Notes: generated by a model not told the origin, from the letters alone. A DNA stretch of 64,000 bases from CAYTGM01 sp964437365 (GCA_964437365.1 CAYTGM010000027.1:1-64000); one strand, 5' to 3'. Counted from the stretch's first letter, positions 34,100 through 43,354 are shown. Numbers and translations are program-made.

Positions 34100-34993
34100 G
34101 TGGTATCAGAATCAGATGTGAGAGAAGCTCTGTGCGAGATCGGACGACGATCCTGGCAGAAAAACTATGTCGCCGCAAATGATGGGAATTTCTCCTTTAG
34201 AATAGACGAGAACCGAGTTTTGTGTACGCCGACACAAATCTCAAAAGGGTTCATGTCACCAGAAGATCTCGTCGAAGTCGATCTCAAGGGAAATCAGCTC
34301 AGCGGGCGCCGGCGTCTTACCAGTGAAATCAGAATTCACCTGTTCGTCTATCGCTACCGACCCGACGTTTATTCCGTCGTCCACGTACATCCACCCCATG
34401 CTCTTGCCTTTGCATTGACACATACTGAGCTGCCTAAATGTGTTCTCCCCGAAGTGGAAGTCAATCTCAGCCAGGTCCCACTCGTCCCCTATGTCCAGGC
34501 GGGGACATGGGAGTTTGCAGAATCGATCGGACCCTGGGTGACGCAATACGACGCTTTTCTTCTCCGAAATCATGGAGCTTTAACGCTCGGCAAAGATCCT
34601 TTCGATGCCTACTACAAAATGGAGACACTTGACCAGTATTGCCGAATTCTACTGCTGGCAAAACAACTTGGAAACCTGAAAGAACTTGATCAGAAACAGA
34701 TGGAAGATCTGTTTCAACTGAAAGAGAAGTTTGGGGTACCTGATCCTCGAAAAAGTTCTCCGGCTGATGAACGTTGCGGAACGGGCGTCCCTCCGGTTCT
34801 CCCCTCAGCGAAAGACCTTAAAGAACCGTCGGTTCCCTTTCGGCCGCATTCCGGCCCTCTTATAGATGAACCAAAGATTGGTCAGGTTTCAGGCTGGCGA
34901 GAAGCTCCCGATAGAAATCCTCGGACTGATGCAGCAGCTGCTGATATGGATCAATTGGTTGACGAAGTGATGAGAAGGCTAAGGGGAAAATAA
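34100..34993 (+). CDS. Class II aldolase/adducin-family protein with a C-terminal extension
   Basis: Encodes 297 residues from GTG. The aldolase core (1-215) has GNFSFR, the zinc ligands in VVHVHPPHALAFAL (HxH) and RNHGALTLG, and the acidic residue of PEVEVNL. Class II members split sugar phosphates such as fuculose- or rhamnulose-1-phosphate. Residues about 220-297 are an extension: a Pro-rich linker containing the repeat-derived peptide GTGVPPV, then a terminal amphipathic helix (AAAADMDQLVDEVMRRLRGK). A linker plus helix is how cargo enzymes of bacterial microcompartments are tagged, but no shell gene is in the window. The substrate is not determined. Confidence 0.88.
   Translation: MVSESDVREALCEIGRRSWQKNYVAANDGNFSFRIDENRVLCTPTQISKGFMSPEDLVEVDLKGNQLSGRRRLTSEIRIHLFVYRYRPDVYSVVHVHPPHALAFALTHTELPKCVLPEVEVNLSQVPLVPYVQAGTWEFAESIGPWVTQYDAFLLRNHGALTLGKDPFDAYYKMETLDQYCRILLLAKQLGNLKELDQKQMEDLFQLKEKFGVPDPRKSSPADERCGTGVPPVLPSAKDLKEPSVPFRPHSGPLIDEPKIGQVSGWREAPDRNPRTDAAAADMDQLVDEVMRRLRGK
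34774..34803 (+). repeat. Intergenic-type repeat fragment translated inside the aldolase gene
   Basis: TTGCGGAACGGGCGTCCCTC and the following CCGG encode CGTGVPPV. The same peptide turns up in unrelated proteins of PVC-like genomes, as I recall, because a GC-rich palindromic repeat has landed in coding sequence. Here the frame is kept. Confidence 0.5.
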
Positions 34994-34995
34994 GG

Positions 34996-35020
34996 ATGGG
35001 TCCTGAAAATCAGGACCCAT
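34996..35020 (+). terminator. Terminator-like hairpin after the aldolase
   Basis: A perfect 11-bp stem (ATGGGTCCTGA / TCAGGACCCAT) with a 3-nt loop begins 2 bp after the stop. The following sequence is only mildly T-rich. Confidence 0.7.
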
Positions 35021-35077
35021 ATTCTCGTGTCTCCTACCGGGATAGACACGCGGGCTGACACCGGCGGACAAGCAGTG

Positions 35078-35674
35078 TTAGCCCCTCCACAGACGTTTGT
35101 TGGCTTCCTCTTGTTTACGTATCTTCTCCATCACCTTTCGGCGGGCGATAAAGGTGGTATCCTGTTTACTGATTGATTCTGAGGGAATAAGATGACCACG
35201 TCGATAAGACGCGGTAAGCTCAAGCTGACGAGCTAGATCTCTTCCTTGAACCGACTTGGACGGGTTCGGTGGATGGACTTCAAACTGAGTTGAAACGTTC
35301 TTCTTCAGTCTTTCTGGAGCAAAGGGTTTGGTAAGATACATCGTGGCTCCCAGGCGATAGCCATGTTTGATTTCTCCAGGAGCGTTTTTGGCGGATAGAA
35401 CGATGATCGGCAGGTTGCTGGTTCTACGACTTCTTCTGAGCATTTCCAGCAACTGGTAGCCATTTAATTTTGGCATCATGATATCAATGAGAAGTAGGTC
35501 GGGTTCAAATATATCCAGGATCTCATAAACGTCGACCGATTCGCTGAGACTTACAACGTCGTAATCATCTTCAAGAGATCGTCTGATCAGCTCGAGCATA
35601 TCTTCATTATCGTCCACGGCCAGGATCCGCGGCTTTGTCTTGGTCTTAGTTTCTTCAATTTTAGCTGTTAACAT
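35078..35674 (-). CDS. Single-domain response regulator
   Basis: Encodes 198 residues from ATG 35674, which has GAGG 6 nt upstream. The receiver domain is complete: acidic pair in RILAVDDNEDM, phospho-acceptor Asp in LLLIDIMMPKLNGY, Ser in IIVLSAKNA and Lys in MYLTKPFAP. After residue about 130 there is no DNA-binding or enzymatic output domain, only about 70 charged residues ending in a helical QEEANKRLWRG. It may work by protein contact, like CheY-type proteins. No kinase is adjacent; the orphan kinase at 2.8 kb is far away. Confidence 0.88.
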   Translation of the reverse strand: MLTAKIEETKTKTKPRILAVDDNEDMLELIRRSLEDDYDVVSLSESVDVYEILDIFEPDLLLIDIMMPKLNGYQLLEMLRRSRRTSNLPIIVLSAKNAPGEIKHGYRLGATMYLTKPFAPERLKKNVSTQFEVHPPNPSKSVQGRDLARQLELTASYRRGHLIPSESISKQDTTFIARRKVMEKIRKQEEANKRLWRG

Positions 35675-35790
35675 TTTGCACCTCATTCATAGAAGTTCCC
35701 AATGGTGAAGAGCGTCTCTCATACCAATAAAGAATGTGAACCTTATTTTTGAATTTAATTTGGAGCAGAACGTTATTCTAGAAATAGGAC

Positions 35791-35821
35791 AAAAAAAGAG
35801 ACCGACGTAAATCGGTCTCTC
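35791..35821 (-). terminator. Terminator of the pdh operon
   Basis: On the minus strand, AGAGACCGA / TCGGTCTCT stem with a 6-nt loop and seven T, about 30 bp after the E2 stop. Confidence 0.93.
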
Positions 35822-35850
35822 TTAATAAGTATTCGAATGGATCTTACGAT

Positions 35851-37149
35851 TTAGACTAGCAGGAGAAGGGGCTCCTCAAGGCAGTTCTTCAAATCACGCA
35901 GGTATTCGGCACCAACAGCACCGTCAACAACTCGGTGATCACAGCTCATGGTGATGGTCATCACCTTTGCAGCAACCAACTCACCGTCTTCAATAACCGG
36001 GCGCTCATCCATCGATCCAACAGCCAGAATACTTGATTCCGGTGGGTTTACAATCGCATTGAACTGCTTGATTCCGAACATCCCAAGGTTGCTGAGAGTC
36101 TGAACGCCCCCACTCATGTCTTCAGCAGAGAGCTTACGATCTCGAGCCAACTTCGCCAGGCGACGTAATTCGTTTGAGATATCGATCACGCCAAGAGCAT
36201 GAGCGTTACGAATCACGGGAGTCAGGAGACCTTCATCGATGGCAACAGCAACGCTGATGTGTCCGGCACCGAGAACGTTTAATTGATCACCGCCCCACTG
36301 ACTCCTGATCGGTTGATGTTTCATGGCGAGCATACCCATCGCTTTGATCAGAAAGTGCGTCACTGTTACTTTAGAGTCGGGGTAGAGGTTGCGGATCTGC
36401 GACACGGCGTCGAGCAAGCGCTCGCCCCTCACGTCGACAGTCAGCTGAAAATGAGGAACCTGCTGCTTTGATTCGACCAGACGACGAGCAATCGTCTGTC
36501 TCATTCCTGAAAGCTTGATGGTTTCCTCGGGTAGCGTTGCCCCAAGAGCCGGAGATGGAGAGGAGGCTGAAGTGGTGGCTTTCAGCGAAGATGGATCCTG
36601 AATCGCTTTTTCGACATCCTTTTTCACGACGCGCCCATTAGGGCCTGAGCCGGAAATCTGTTCGACATCGATTCCAGCATCTTCCGCCATTTTCCTGGCC
36701 AGAGGAGAAACAAACTGGCGTCCAGAGTCACCTGATGACTTGCTGGCAGGTGCTGCTGGAGGGGGAGTATGGCTCGACTTTTCTGGAGCTGCCTCCGTTG
36801 CTTTTTGTCCCTGCTTCTCTTCAGACTTTTCTGGTTTCTCGGACTTATCAGACTTTTCTTCTGTCTTCGGCGCGCCTCCATTGTCTTTGCTGAAGCCGCT
36901 GATGTCTTCGCCCTCTTCACCGATTACCATGAGGAGCGATTCAACAGGAACTCGGTCTCCTTCATCGACATAGATCTTGAGGACTTTACCGTCATCGAAG
37001 CTTTCCTGCTCCATGACAGCTTTATCAGTTTCTATTTCGGCGATCGCCATACCACTTGAAACTTCGTCGCCTTCTTTTACTAACCACTTTACAATCGTTC
37101 CTTCTGTCATTGTCGGTGACAGCTGGAGGAGATTTACAGGGGATGCCAT
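35851..37149 (-). CDS. pdhC: Pyruvate dehydrogenase E2, dihydrolipoamide acetyltransferase
   Basis: Encodes 432 residues with one lipoyl domain (Lys43 in IETDKAVME carries the lipoate), a Lys/Glu/Pro/Ala-rich linker (about 95-145), a peripheral-subunit binding domain (SPLARKMAEDAGIDVEQISGSGPNGRVVKKDV, about 149-181) and the catalytic core. The active-site His is in SCDHRVVDGAVGAEYL near 405. E2 forms the core of the complex and passes acetyl groups from E1 to CoA. It is third in the pdhA-pdhB-pdhC operon; no lipoamide dehydrogenase (E3) gene is in the window. Confidence 0.96.
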   Translation of the reverse strand: MASPVNLLQLSPTMTEGTIVKWLVKEGDEVSSGMAIAEIETDKAVMEQESFDDGKVLKIYVDEGDRVPVESLLMVIGEEGEDISGFSKDNGGAPKTEEKSDKSEKPEKSEEKQGQKATEAAPEKSSHTPPPAAPASKSSGDSGRQFVSPLARKMAEDAGIDVEQISGSGPNGRVVKKDVEKAIQDPSSLKATTSASSPSPALGATLPEETIKLSGMRQTIARRLVESKQQVPHFQLTVDVRGERLLDAVSQIRNLYPDSKVTVTHFLIKAMGMLAMKHQPIRSQWGGDQLNVLGAGHISVAVAIDEGLLTPVIRNAHALGVIDISNELRRLAKLARDRKLSAEDMSGGVQTLSNLGMFGIKQFNAIVNPPESSILAVGSMDERPVIEDGELVAAKVMTITMSCDHRVVDGAVGAEYLRDLKNCLEEPLLLLV

Positions 37150-37184
37150 CTATAACTCTTCCTTTCCGTAGGCGTACTCACTCA

Positions 37185-38171
37185 TCAATTCACGTAACAG
37201 ACGTTCTTAACCGCTTCCACGACACTTTCAGGACTTGGAATCACTTCGTCTTCAAGGTTCTTCGCGTAAGGCATGGGGACATCCAGATGGCTGACACGTT
37301 CGATCGGAGCATCCAGGTAATCGAACCCATGAGTATAGACCTGTTCAGAGATCCACGCGCCAACACTTGCCTGTGGCCAGCTCTCTTCAACGAGAACCAT
37401 ACGATTTGTCTTCTTGATTGAATTCAGAATAGACTCAAGATCAAGAGGGCGAAGAGTTCTTGGGTCAACAACCTCTACTTTGATTCCTTCTTCTGCGAGT
37501 CGTTCAACGGCAGGTCTTACGGCATGAGTCCACATACGTCCGTAAGTGACGATCGTACAGTCAGTCCCTTCAACTTTCACATCCGCTTCTCCGATAGGAA
37601 GGACGTAATCCTCATCTTCGGGGACTTCTTCTTTGTAGTTATAAAGTTTTTCCGATTCCATAAAGATGACAGGGTCAGGATCGCGTATAGCTGCTTTCAA
37701 GAGTCCTTTTGCATCTGCTGGTGTGGAAGGCATGATGACTTTAAGCCCTGGAATGTGTACATACTGCTGTTCAAGTGCCTGGCTGTGCTGGGCTGCCAGT
37801 GATCCGCCGGCTCCATTAGGACCACGAAGGACCATAGGAACAGCGAACTGTCCACCGGACATGTAGCGCAGCTTTGCCATATTATTAATAACCTGGTCGA
37901 GCGCCAGAATGGAAAAGTTAAATGTCATGACTTCGATAATCGGACGCAGGCCAACGTGTGCAGCGCCTACACCCAGACCGACAAAACTATTCTCCGTAAT
38001 CGGAGCATCTATCACTCGTTCTTTTCCGAAGCGATCCATCAGTCCCTGACTGACTTTATAGGCACCGTGATACTGACCCACCTCTTCACCCATGAGAAAT
38101 ATGCGGTCATCTTTCTCCATCTCTTCCATCAGGGCCTGGTTCAATGCCTCACGAAACGTAATTTCTGCCAT
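37185..38171 (-). CDS. pdhB: Pyruvate dehydrogenase E1 component subunit beta
   Basis: Encodes 328 residues from ATG 38171 (GAGG upstream); an in-frame start nine codons earlier is possible. Typical segments: ITFREALNQALMEEMEKDD, MGEEVGQYHGAYKVSQGL, DAPITENSFVGLGVGAAHVGLRPIIEVM and VEVVDPRTLRPLD. With the alpha subunit it decarboxylates pyruvate on thiamine diphosphate and reductively acetylates E2. It lies 35 bp upstream of pdhC. Confidence 0.96.
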   Translation of the reverse strand: MAEITFREALNQALMEEMEKDDRIFLMGEEVGQYHGAYKVSQGLMDRFGKERVIDAPITENSFVGLGVGAAHVGLRPIIEVMTFNFSILALDQVINNMAKLRYMSGGQFAVPMVLRGPNGAGGSLAAQHSQALEQQYVHIPGLKVIMPSTPADAKGLLKAAIRDPDPVIFMESEKLYNYKEEVPEDEDYVLPIGEADVKVEGTDCTIVTYGRMWTHAVRPAVERLAEEGIKVEVVDPRTLRPLDLESILNSIKKTNRMVLVEESWPQASVGAWISEQVYTHGFDYLDAPIERVSHLDVPMPYAKNLEDEVIPSPESVVEAVKNVCYVN

Positions 38172-38243
38172 CTTTTCTACCTCTTCTTTAATTCCCAATC
38201 TTAGTAGATGTTCTTCTCTTTACGGTATTGCAAAAACGTCTGG

Positions 38244-39329
38244 TTAAATGCCGCCATACTCATCGTAAGGGAAAGCATATTTGCTTGGGTTGACGTCTGG
38301 TCCCGGATAACCAGGGTAGTTCGCATAGACGTGCGTGTGTATATCCGACTGAGGGGGGAAATCTGATTCTTCTGCAAATTTGATCGATTCAGCGACTTCC
38401 TCTTTGATTTCGTCTTCGTACTCTTTAACGAGCTCATCTGTGACCACATCAGGGTACGCTTCTTTCAGCATGTCGATAGGGTCTTTCAGTTTCCACTCAT
38501 TGACCTCATCTTTATCACGGTAGGTCGTTGCAGGGTCAGACATTGAGTGGCCGCGATATCGATAGCAGACCATTTCAACGAAAGAAGGTTGATTGTTCTC
38601 TCTCGCATCCTTAATCGCTTTTGACATGGTTTCGTGGACATCATGTATATCCATGCCGTTCACGCGGTATCCGGGGATCTTGTAGGCATCTTCTGTTCTC
38701 TTATAGAGTTCAGGCTGAGCACAGGATCTCTCAACAGAAGTTCCCATCCCGTAAATGTTGTTCTCAACTACGAAGACTGCGGGGAGCTTCCACAGACCAC
38801 ACATGTTCAGTGTTTCGTGGAATGTTCCCTGGTTGACGGCAGCATCGCCCATAAAGCAGACGGCGACGGCTCCCTCATTTCTATACTTGCTTGCAAAGGC
38901 CACTCCTCCAGCCAGTGGAGTGTGACCACCAACGATACCGTTCCCTCCCATGTAGCGATTCTTACCGTTGTAAAAGTGCATGGAGCCGCCTTTTCCTTTT
39001 GAGGAGCCGGTCGTTCTCATGAACAGCTCTGCCATGACTTCATTGGCAGGAATGCCCCAGAGGAGCGCATGGCCATGATCACGGTAAGTGGTGAACATAT
39101 AATCGAGGCCGATTTCCATGGCGTGGTAAGTCCCCACGACAACGGCCTCCTGGCCGATATAGAGATGACAGAACCCGGAGAATTTCTTCATCTGGTACTG
39201 CTGACCCGTTTTCTCTTCGAATCGGCGAATCAACAGCATCTGGCGGTACATTTCTTTTACCTGCTCAGGTGCCAGTTTCTTCGAGGTCTGGTTGGAAGAT
39301 GACTTCCCTTTCTGCTTGGTCGGAGACAT
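38244..39329 (-). CDS. pdhA: Pyruvate dehydrogenase E1 component subunit alpha
   Basis: Encodes 361 residues. The thiamine diphosphate/Mg site reads GDAAVNQGTFHETLNMCGLWKLPAVFVVENN (about 168-198), and RYRGHSMSDP is the conserved phospho-loop. The N-terminal 25 residues are a Lys/Ser/Gln-rich leader. It is the first gene of the pdh operon, with AAGGATG 5 nt before the ATG. Together with pdhB and pdhC it oxidises pyruvate to acetyl-CoA. Confidence 0.96.
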   Translation of the reverse strand: MSPTKQKGKSSSNQTSKKLAPEQVKEMYRQMLLIRRFEEKTGQQYQMKKFSGFCHLYIGQEAVVVGTYHAMEIGLDYMFTTYRDHGHALLWGIPANEVMAELFMRTTGSSKGKGGSMHFYNGKNRYMGGNGIVGGHTPLAGGVAFASKYRNEGAVAVCFMGDAAVNQGTFHETLNMCGLWKLPAVFVVENNIYGMGTSVERSCAQPELYKRTEDAYKIPGYRVNGMDIHDVHETMSKAIKDARENNQPSFVEMVCYRYRGHSMSDPATTYRDKDEVNEWKLKDPIDMLKEAYPDVVTDELVKEYEDEIKEEVAESIKFAEESDFPPQSDIHTHVYANYPGYPGPDVNPSKYAFPYDEYGGI

Positions 39330-39639
39330 GAAACATCCTTCCCATTGAGATGATGTAAGAGGCAGAGGTAATGTGAAGTGATATTACCCGGTCTCAATCG
39401 TTAGCGAGAGACGCGCCTTCGGTCGTTCGCATCGCGCGAGGCCGAGGTTCTTACAAACACTCACTGGCAAGGCAATGCGATAATTCAGGGAAACCCCCTT
39501 TTTAACGGTCAAACCCATGAATGGCTTCATGGAAAGTCCTCTGCGTGTAGATTTTGCCCGTTAATGCGACTTTAGGCTCGCAATCTGCCTCCCTTCTCGA
39601 TATCTGGGAAGGTATCAAACACCTTCCTGAGAGAGAATT
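39330..39639. other. 310-bp gene-free divergent region
   Basis: It separates the pdh operon from the DUF1338 gene and should carry both promoters. I see only small GC-rich self-complementary bits (CGCGCCTTCGG...CGCGAGGCCGAGG) near 39412-39445 and no gene. Confidence 0.4.
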
Positions 39640-40446
39640 ATGAAAATTGAAGAATTCCTTGAGAAACTTTGGGCGGATTACTCACAGATCGCTCCGAATG
39701 CTGCCAGACTCAGAGCAAAATTAGGCGAAATAGAACCTAATATCAGTAATGACCACATTGCTTTTCGAACCTATGATCGAGCGCCTCTGAACCTCGACAG
39801 ACTTCAAGAGCACGTCCTCGCTCTTGGATACAAACCTTTCCAGCCCTACGATTTCGAGGAGAAAAAACTCCGGGCCTTTGGGTACACCCATCCGGAAGGG
39901 TATCCACGCATTTTTCTCAGCGAGCTGCGGACGAAAGACTTCAGCCCTCAATTGAATCAGGTTGTTGATGATCTCCTGGCGCAGGTGGAGTCCTCGCAAG
40001 CTAAGGACATTTCAATACTCTGGGGAGGCAGGCCATGGTCTTCGCCATCAGTTGAGGTCTATGATAACCTCCTGAAGGAAAGTGAGTATGCCGCATGGGT
40101 CGCTGCCTTTGGAATCAGGGCGAATCACTTTACGATCAGTATTAACTCGCTGGAAACTTTTTCTGACTTTCCCTCATTTCTCACATGGGTTGAGAAGCAG
40201 GGCTATGAACTCAATACATCGGGCGGAAGAATCAAAGGCTCTCCAACTGTCCAGCTTGAACAGGCATCCACCCGGGCCGACGTCGTTCCCGTAAAGTTTG
40301 CTGATGGTGTTGTGAAGGACATACCAAGCTGCTATTATGAGTTTGCAAAGAGATACCCCGACGAAAGCGGAAACCTGTATGAGGGATTCGTTGCCGCAAG
40401 CGCGGATAAGATCTTTGAATCGACAAATGTCAATATGGGTAATTAA
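39640..40446 (+). CDS. DUF1338 (2-oxoadipate dioxygenase/decarboxylase-like) protein
   Basis: Encodes 268 residues, the usual size of short DUF1338 members. SNDHIAFRTYDRAP (about 36-49), FGYTHPEGYPRIFLSEL and IRANHFTISIN contain the family's conserved histidines and glutamate, thought to bind non-haem iron. Characterised relatives (HglS) convert 2-oxoadipate to 2-hydroxyglutarate in lysine catabolism. No other lysine-degradation gene is adjacent, so the substrate is inferred. GAGAGA precedes the ATG. Confidence 0.85.
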   Translation: MKIEEFLEKLWADYSQIAPNAARLRAKLGEIEPNISNDHIAFRTYDRAPLNLDRLQEHVLALGYKPFQPYDFEEKKLRAFGYTHPEGYPRIFLSELRTKDFSPQLNQVVDDLLAQVESSQAKDISILWGGRPWSSPSVEVYDNLLKESEYAAWVAAFGIRANHFTISINSLETFSDFPSFLTWVEKQGYELNTSGGRIKGSPTVQLEQASTRADVVPVKFADGVVKDIPSCYYEFAKRYPDESGNLYEGFVAASADKIFESTNVNMGN

Positions 40447-40472
40447 TTCAGGGGGGGGGAGGGTAGCTTCGC

Positions 40473-40808
40473 TTAACGAATCATCCCATCGACGGGTCGC
40501 TTTTCTTTATCTTCTACCGATTCAAAGAATTCCCGCTGATCAAGTGATCGTTCACGAAGATAGCTCTCCTGTGGTCCACTGCGGCCAAGAGCCAGTGCAA
40601 GCATGGATTTCAGACCTTTCCAGTCTGATTTCCGCTTCTGAATCTTGCGTGTCTCACGAACTTCCAGAACCTGCATATTGCTTTCTTCTGCTTCTTTAAC
40701 AGAAGGCCACCAGTCGACTCGTTCTGCGCCGGAAGTCTTGTCTTTCGTAACGAGAAGCACTTTCTCGTCAGAAACTTCGTGAATACCAGGTCTTCTAAAT
40801 GTCGACAT
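40473..40808 (-). CDS. Small hypothetical protein
   Basis: Encodes 111 residues rich in Arg, Lys and Glu with no membrane span and no recognised domain. The stretch KVLLVTKDKTSGAERVDWWPSVKEAEES looks like a short beta unit and the C-terminal half is a charged helix. It lies 119 bp after the peroxiredoxin gene on the same strand and may share its transcript. A G-run at 40451-40459 lies beyond its stop. Confidence 0.5.
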   Translation of the reverse strand: MSTFRRPGIHEVSDEKVLLVTKDKTSGAERVDWWPSVKEAEESNMQVLEVRETRKIQKRKSDWKGLKSMLALALGRSGPQESYLRERSLDQREFFESVEDKEKRPVDGMIR

Positions 40809-40927
40809 AACGTCAGGTTCCGTAAATTCAGGAGGATGAGGGTTCAGGCGAACCGGGGTAGATCGAGTCTGTTTCTCCGTTGGAAGTCAAGAGGAAGAGC
40901 AGCCCAACCAGATTACGCCGTTCCAGA

Positions 40928-41494
40928 TTACGAACTTTTCAGGCTGGCAAGAATAGCGGAATTTGCGGGCATACCCCTTTCGGCGAAAACTATTTTACCA
41001 CTCTTGTCGATCACATAAACCGTTCGCTTGGTGATTCCCATTAAGCCTCGGCAACCGAAGGAGCGAATAATCTCTCCGCTCTCGTCCACAAGAAGGGGGA
41101 AGGGGAAGTTATATTTCGATGCAAAATCGGAATGTGATTCCTGATCCGCGGGATTCACTCCGAAGACGACTGTCTCTTCATCTTCAAAGTTCGACCAATC
41201 ATCACGGATGGCGCAAAGTTGCTTGGTACATCCTGGGGTATTGTTACCCGGATAGAAAACAAGGACTACATTCTTCTTATCTTTGAAATCTGACAAAGCG
41301 ACCGAGTTTCCCTCATGATCTTTTCCCTTAAATTCTGGTGCCTCATCTCCAACGGAGAGCATTTCTGATGTGTCACGCATTTCGTTGTCCTCATTCTTTG
41401 AGCCGCTTCCTTCGGGAACTCGGCTGATACAGCTTGTTATTGTCAGGAGTGAAAGAAACATGGACATAATAAGGGGGGATTTCCAGATCTGCAT
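40928..41494 (-). CDS. Predicted lipoprotein peroxiredoxin (BCP type)
   Basis: Encodes 188 residues. The N-terminal signal ends in a lipobox (LLTITSC, Cys about 22), so the enzyme is probably anchored to an envelope membrane. The AhpC/TSA domain follows (VGDEAPEFKGKDHEG), with the peroxidatic Cys in YPGNNTPGCTKQLC and a possible resolving Cys five residues on, as in atypical BCP/PrxQ enzymes. FGCRGLMGITKRTVYVIDKSGKIVF is the conserved C-terminal sheet. It would reduce peroxides outside the cytoplasm, with electrons perhaps supplied through DsbD (55.1 kb) or a thioredoxin-like protein; that link is inference. Confidence 0.9.
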   Translation of the reverse strand: MQIWKSPLIMSMFLSLLTITSCISRVPEGSGSKNEDNEMRDTSEMLSVGDEAPEFKGKDHEGNSVALSDFKDKKNVVLVFYPGNNTPGCTKQLCAIRDDWSNFEDEETVVFGVNPADQESHSDFASKYNFPFPLLVDESGEIIRSFGCRGLMGITKRTVYVIDKSGKIVFAERGMPANSAILASLKSS

Positions 41495-41614
41495 TGTGCT
41501 TCTATATACCTTTATAAGAGGGTTGGGCTTTTCAGAGTTGATGCCTCAACCATTGTCAATAGCTAGAGGGAGCAACTATTAAACCAGAAATGCAAGGTAC
41601 AGAATTAACCCGTT

Positions 41615-42901
41615 ATGGAACCAGCACACGGTGATCACACTCAGGAGATAGAAAAGGCCTGGAGACGCATCTTTCTTCTCATTGCAGGCTTTCTTCTGGT
41701 CATCATCGGGACAAGCCTCTGGATCAATTACAGACCGGTCGATTCTTCCAAGTCATCCAATGAATGGACGATGGCAGCAGAAGAAGCTCTGAAGCAGGAC
41801 CCTCTGATCAATGGTCTCCAAAATCTTATCAATGCTCTGAAGCTTATGGACAGTGCACTTGTCTTGGACAATGAACAAGTCCTCGAGGGTATGGATACAC
41901 GGGAGAAAATTCAGGGTAACATCACTTTACTCGACGAGATTTTTAAAAGAAACGAAAGAGTTGTTTCTGAGGTAAAAAAAGCAGCCATCGTGGAACGATT
42001 TCAACTTCCACCCACTGCTGGGTACGGAGTTGAAGCTCCTCGACCTTCCATAGAACAATTACGCTCCCTGATGCTTATTCTGGACGCCAATGCAAAAAGG
42101 CTTATATACGAAGAAAAGTATGATGAGGCACAACAGAGATATATTGAGCTGGCACTTCTCGGAGCCCGTCTAACTGCTAATCGTGATCACGCGTCGCTGA
42201 CAACTCATCTTGCAGGTATTGAATTTGTCGAATATGCATCACGAGGTATTCTTCTCTCATTCACAGATAGAATGCCGCTGGATAAACGTAGAAGACTGGC
42301 ATCTCAAATGTTCCTCATAGAGCAGGGCTATACTCCCGTCAAAGAGGCAGTTCTCGCTGAAGCAGACTTCTTTCATCTTGAGATGATCGATGTCATTGAC
42401 GGAAAAAAGAGCTTCGCTGAAGTTATACAATACTATGACCCCGATGTTTCCGCCAGGGAAGCAGCAGAAATGGCCAGTGCACTTGGCTCTTATTTACCAA
42501 CATTCGAACAGGAAAATTCAAGAGTCTGGATTGTTGCCGAGCCTTTGATGGATATACAGCCTCCGTCATCCATGATGATTAATCGGAATTGGTTTGAAGA
42601 ACAGTCATCAAACAGAATTGTTCACCTTCAAATGACAGACATTTCTAAGTTGCTCATCCGAGAATGTATAATGATCGCTCGCTGGCGAATTATTCAGCGG
42701 ATACTTGATACCAAAGGAGACGTTCGGAAAGATCTCATCGACCCATTTTCTGGAGAGCCCTTTATCGAGCTGACTCCGACAGCCTTCTGCTCCATCGGAC
42801 CAGATGAGGTCTTTTCAGATGGACAGCCGCTTCAACGGGATGAGGAGGGCAATTTGACTTCTGGGGATATATGTGTACTCCTGCCGCCCTGGCAGGAGTG
42901 A
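41615..42901 (+). CDS. Membrane-anchored protein of unknown function
   Basis: Encodes 428 residues. One membrane span lies at about 18-40 (RIFLLIAGFLLVIIGTSLWI) and the rest appears extracytoplasmic and largely helical. I recognise no domain. The C-terminal third (LIDPFSGEPFIELTPTAFCSIGPDEVFSDG) has the tone of a type II secretion-like or prepilin-neighbour protein found in PVC genomes ('DPFSG.P..Y' motif), but that likeness is weak. No partner gene is obvious. Confidence 0.7.
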   Translation: MEPAHGDHTQEIEKAWRRIFLLIAGFLLVIIGTSLWINYRPVDSSKSSNEWTMAAEEALKQDPLINGLQNLINALKLMDSALVLDNEQVLEGMDTREKIQGNITLLDEIFKRNERVVSEVKKAAIVERFQLPPTAGYGVEAPRPSIEQLRSLMLILDANAKRLIYEEKYDEAQQRYIELALLGARLTANRDHASLTTHLAGIEFVEYASRGILLSFTDRMPLDKRRRLASQMFLIEQGYTPVKEAVLAEADFFHLEMIDVIDGKKSFAEVIQYYDPDVSAREAAEMASALGSYLPTFEQENSRVWIVAEPLMDIQPPSSMMINRNWFEEQSSNRIVHLQMTDISKLLIRECIMIARWRIIQRILDTKGDVRKDLIDPFSGEPFIELTPTAFCSIGPDEVFSDGQPLQRDEEGNLTSGDICVLLPPWQE

Positions 42902-42998
42902 GATCGATCACACCGAGATGGAACTTTTTGCTTTGCGCTCACGGGCTGGATACAAAAGGTTCCGACGCGCTACTCATTTTGAAAGCGAGCCTTAACTC

Positions 42999-43328
42999 TT
43001 GTTCAACTTCCTCCGTCGAATCTTACGCCGATCAAAGCGACCTCAGGCTGACCAGTTATTGAAGACTGGTGGACCAAGGAAGATCCGCATCCACTCGAAA
43101 GCTCCTGTGGACCCGGAAATGGGAGATGAAAGTCCTGTGCGCGTTGCCTTTGAGTTCCTTGATCCTCCCGGGCCCTGGTCGCTCCAGTTCTTTATCGCTG
43201 AACCAGGTCAAACTGATGTGCTCGAGCACGTAAACCCCGATACCACAGCCTGGTACTATGAATCGGAGGATGGCGCACGAACACGCGTGATGAAATTCGA
43301 TGAGGACCGCATTCTCTATCCTTACTAA
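42999..43328 (+). CDS. Small hypothetical protein
   Basis: Encodes 109 residues from a probable TTG. The first 15 residues are basic and amphipathic (MFNFLRRILRRSKR) and might touch membrane. The remainder (VRVAFEFLDPPGPWSLQFFIAEPG and AWYYESEDGARTRVMKFDEDR) reads as a small beta fold without a known family. It starts about 97 bp after the 428-residue gene and converges with the DUF3800-like gene. Confidence 0.5.
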   Translation: MFNFLRRILRRSKRPQADQLLKTGGPRKIRIHSKAPVDPEMGDESPVRVAFEFLDPPGPWSLQFFIAEPGQTDVLEHVNPDTTAWYYESEDGARTRVMKFDEDRILYPY

Positions 43329-43354
43329 AAGAAGAATAGGACGAAGGCTCTGCT

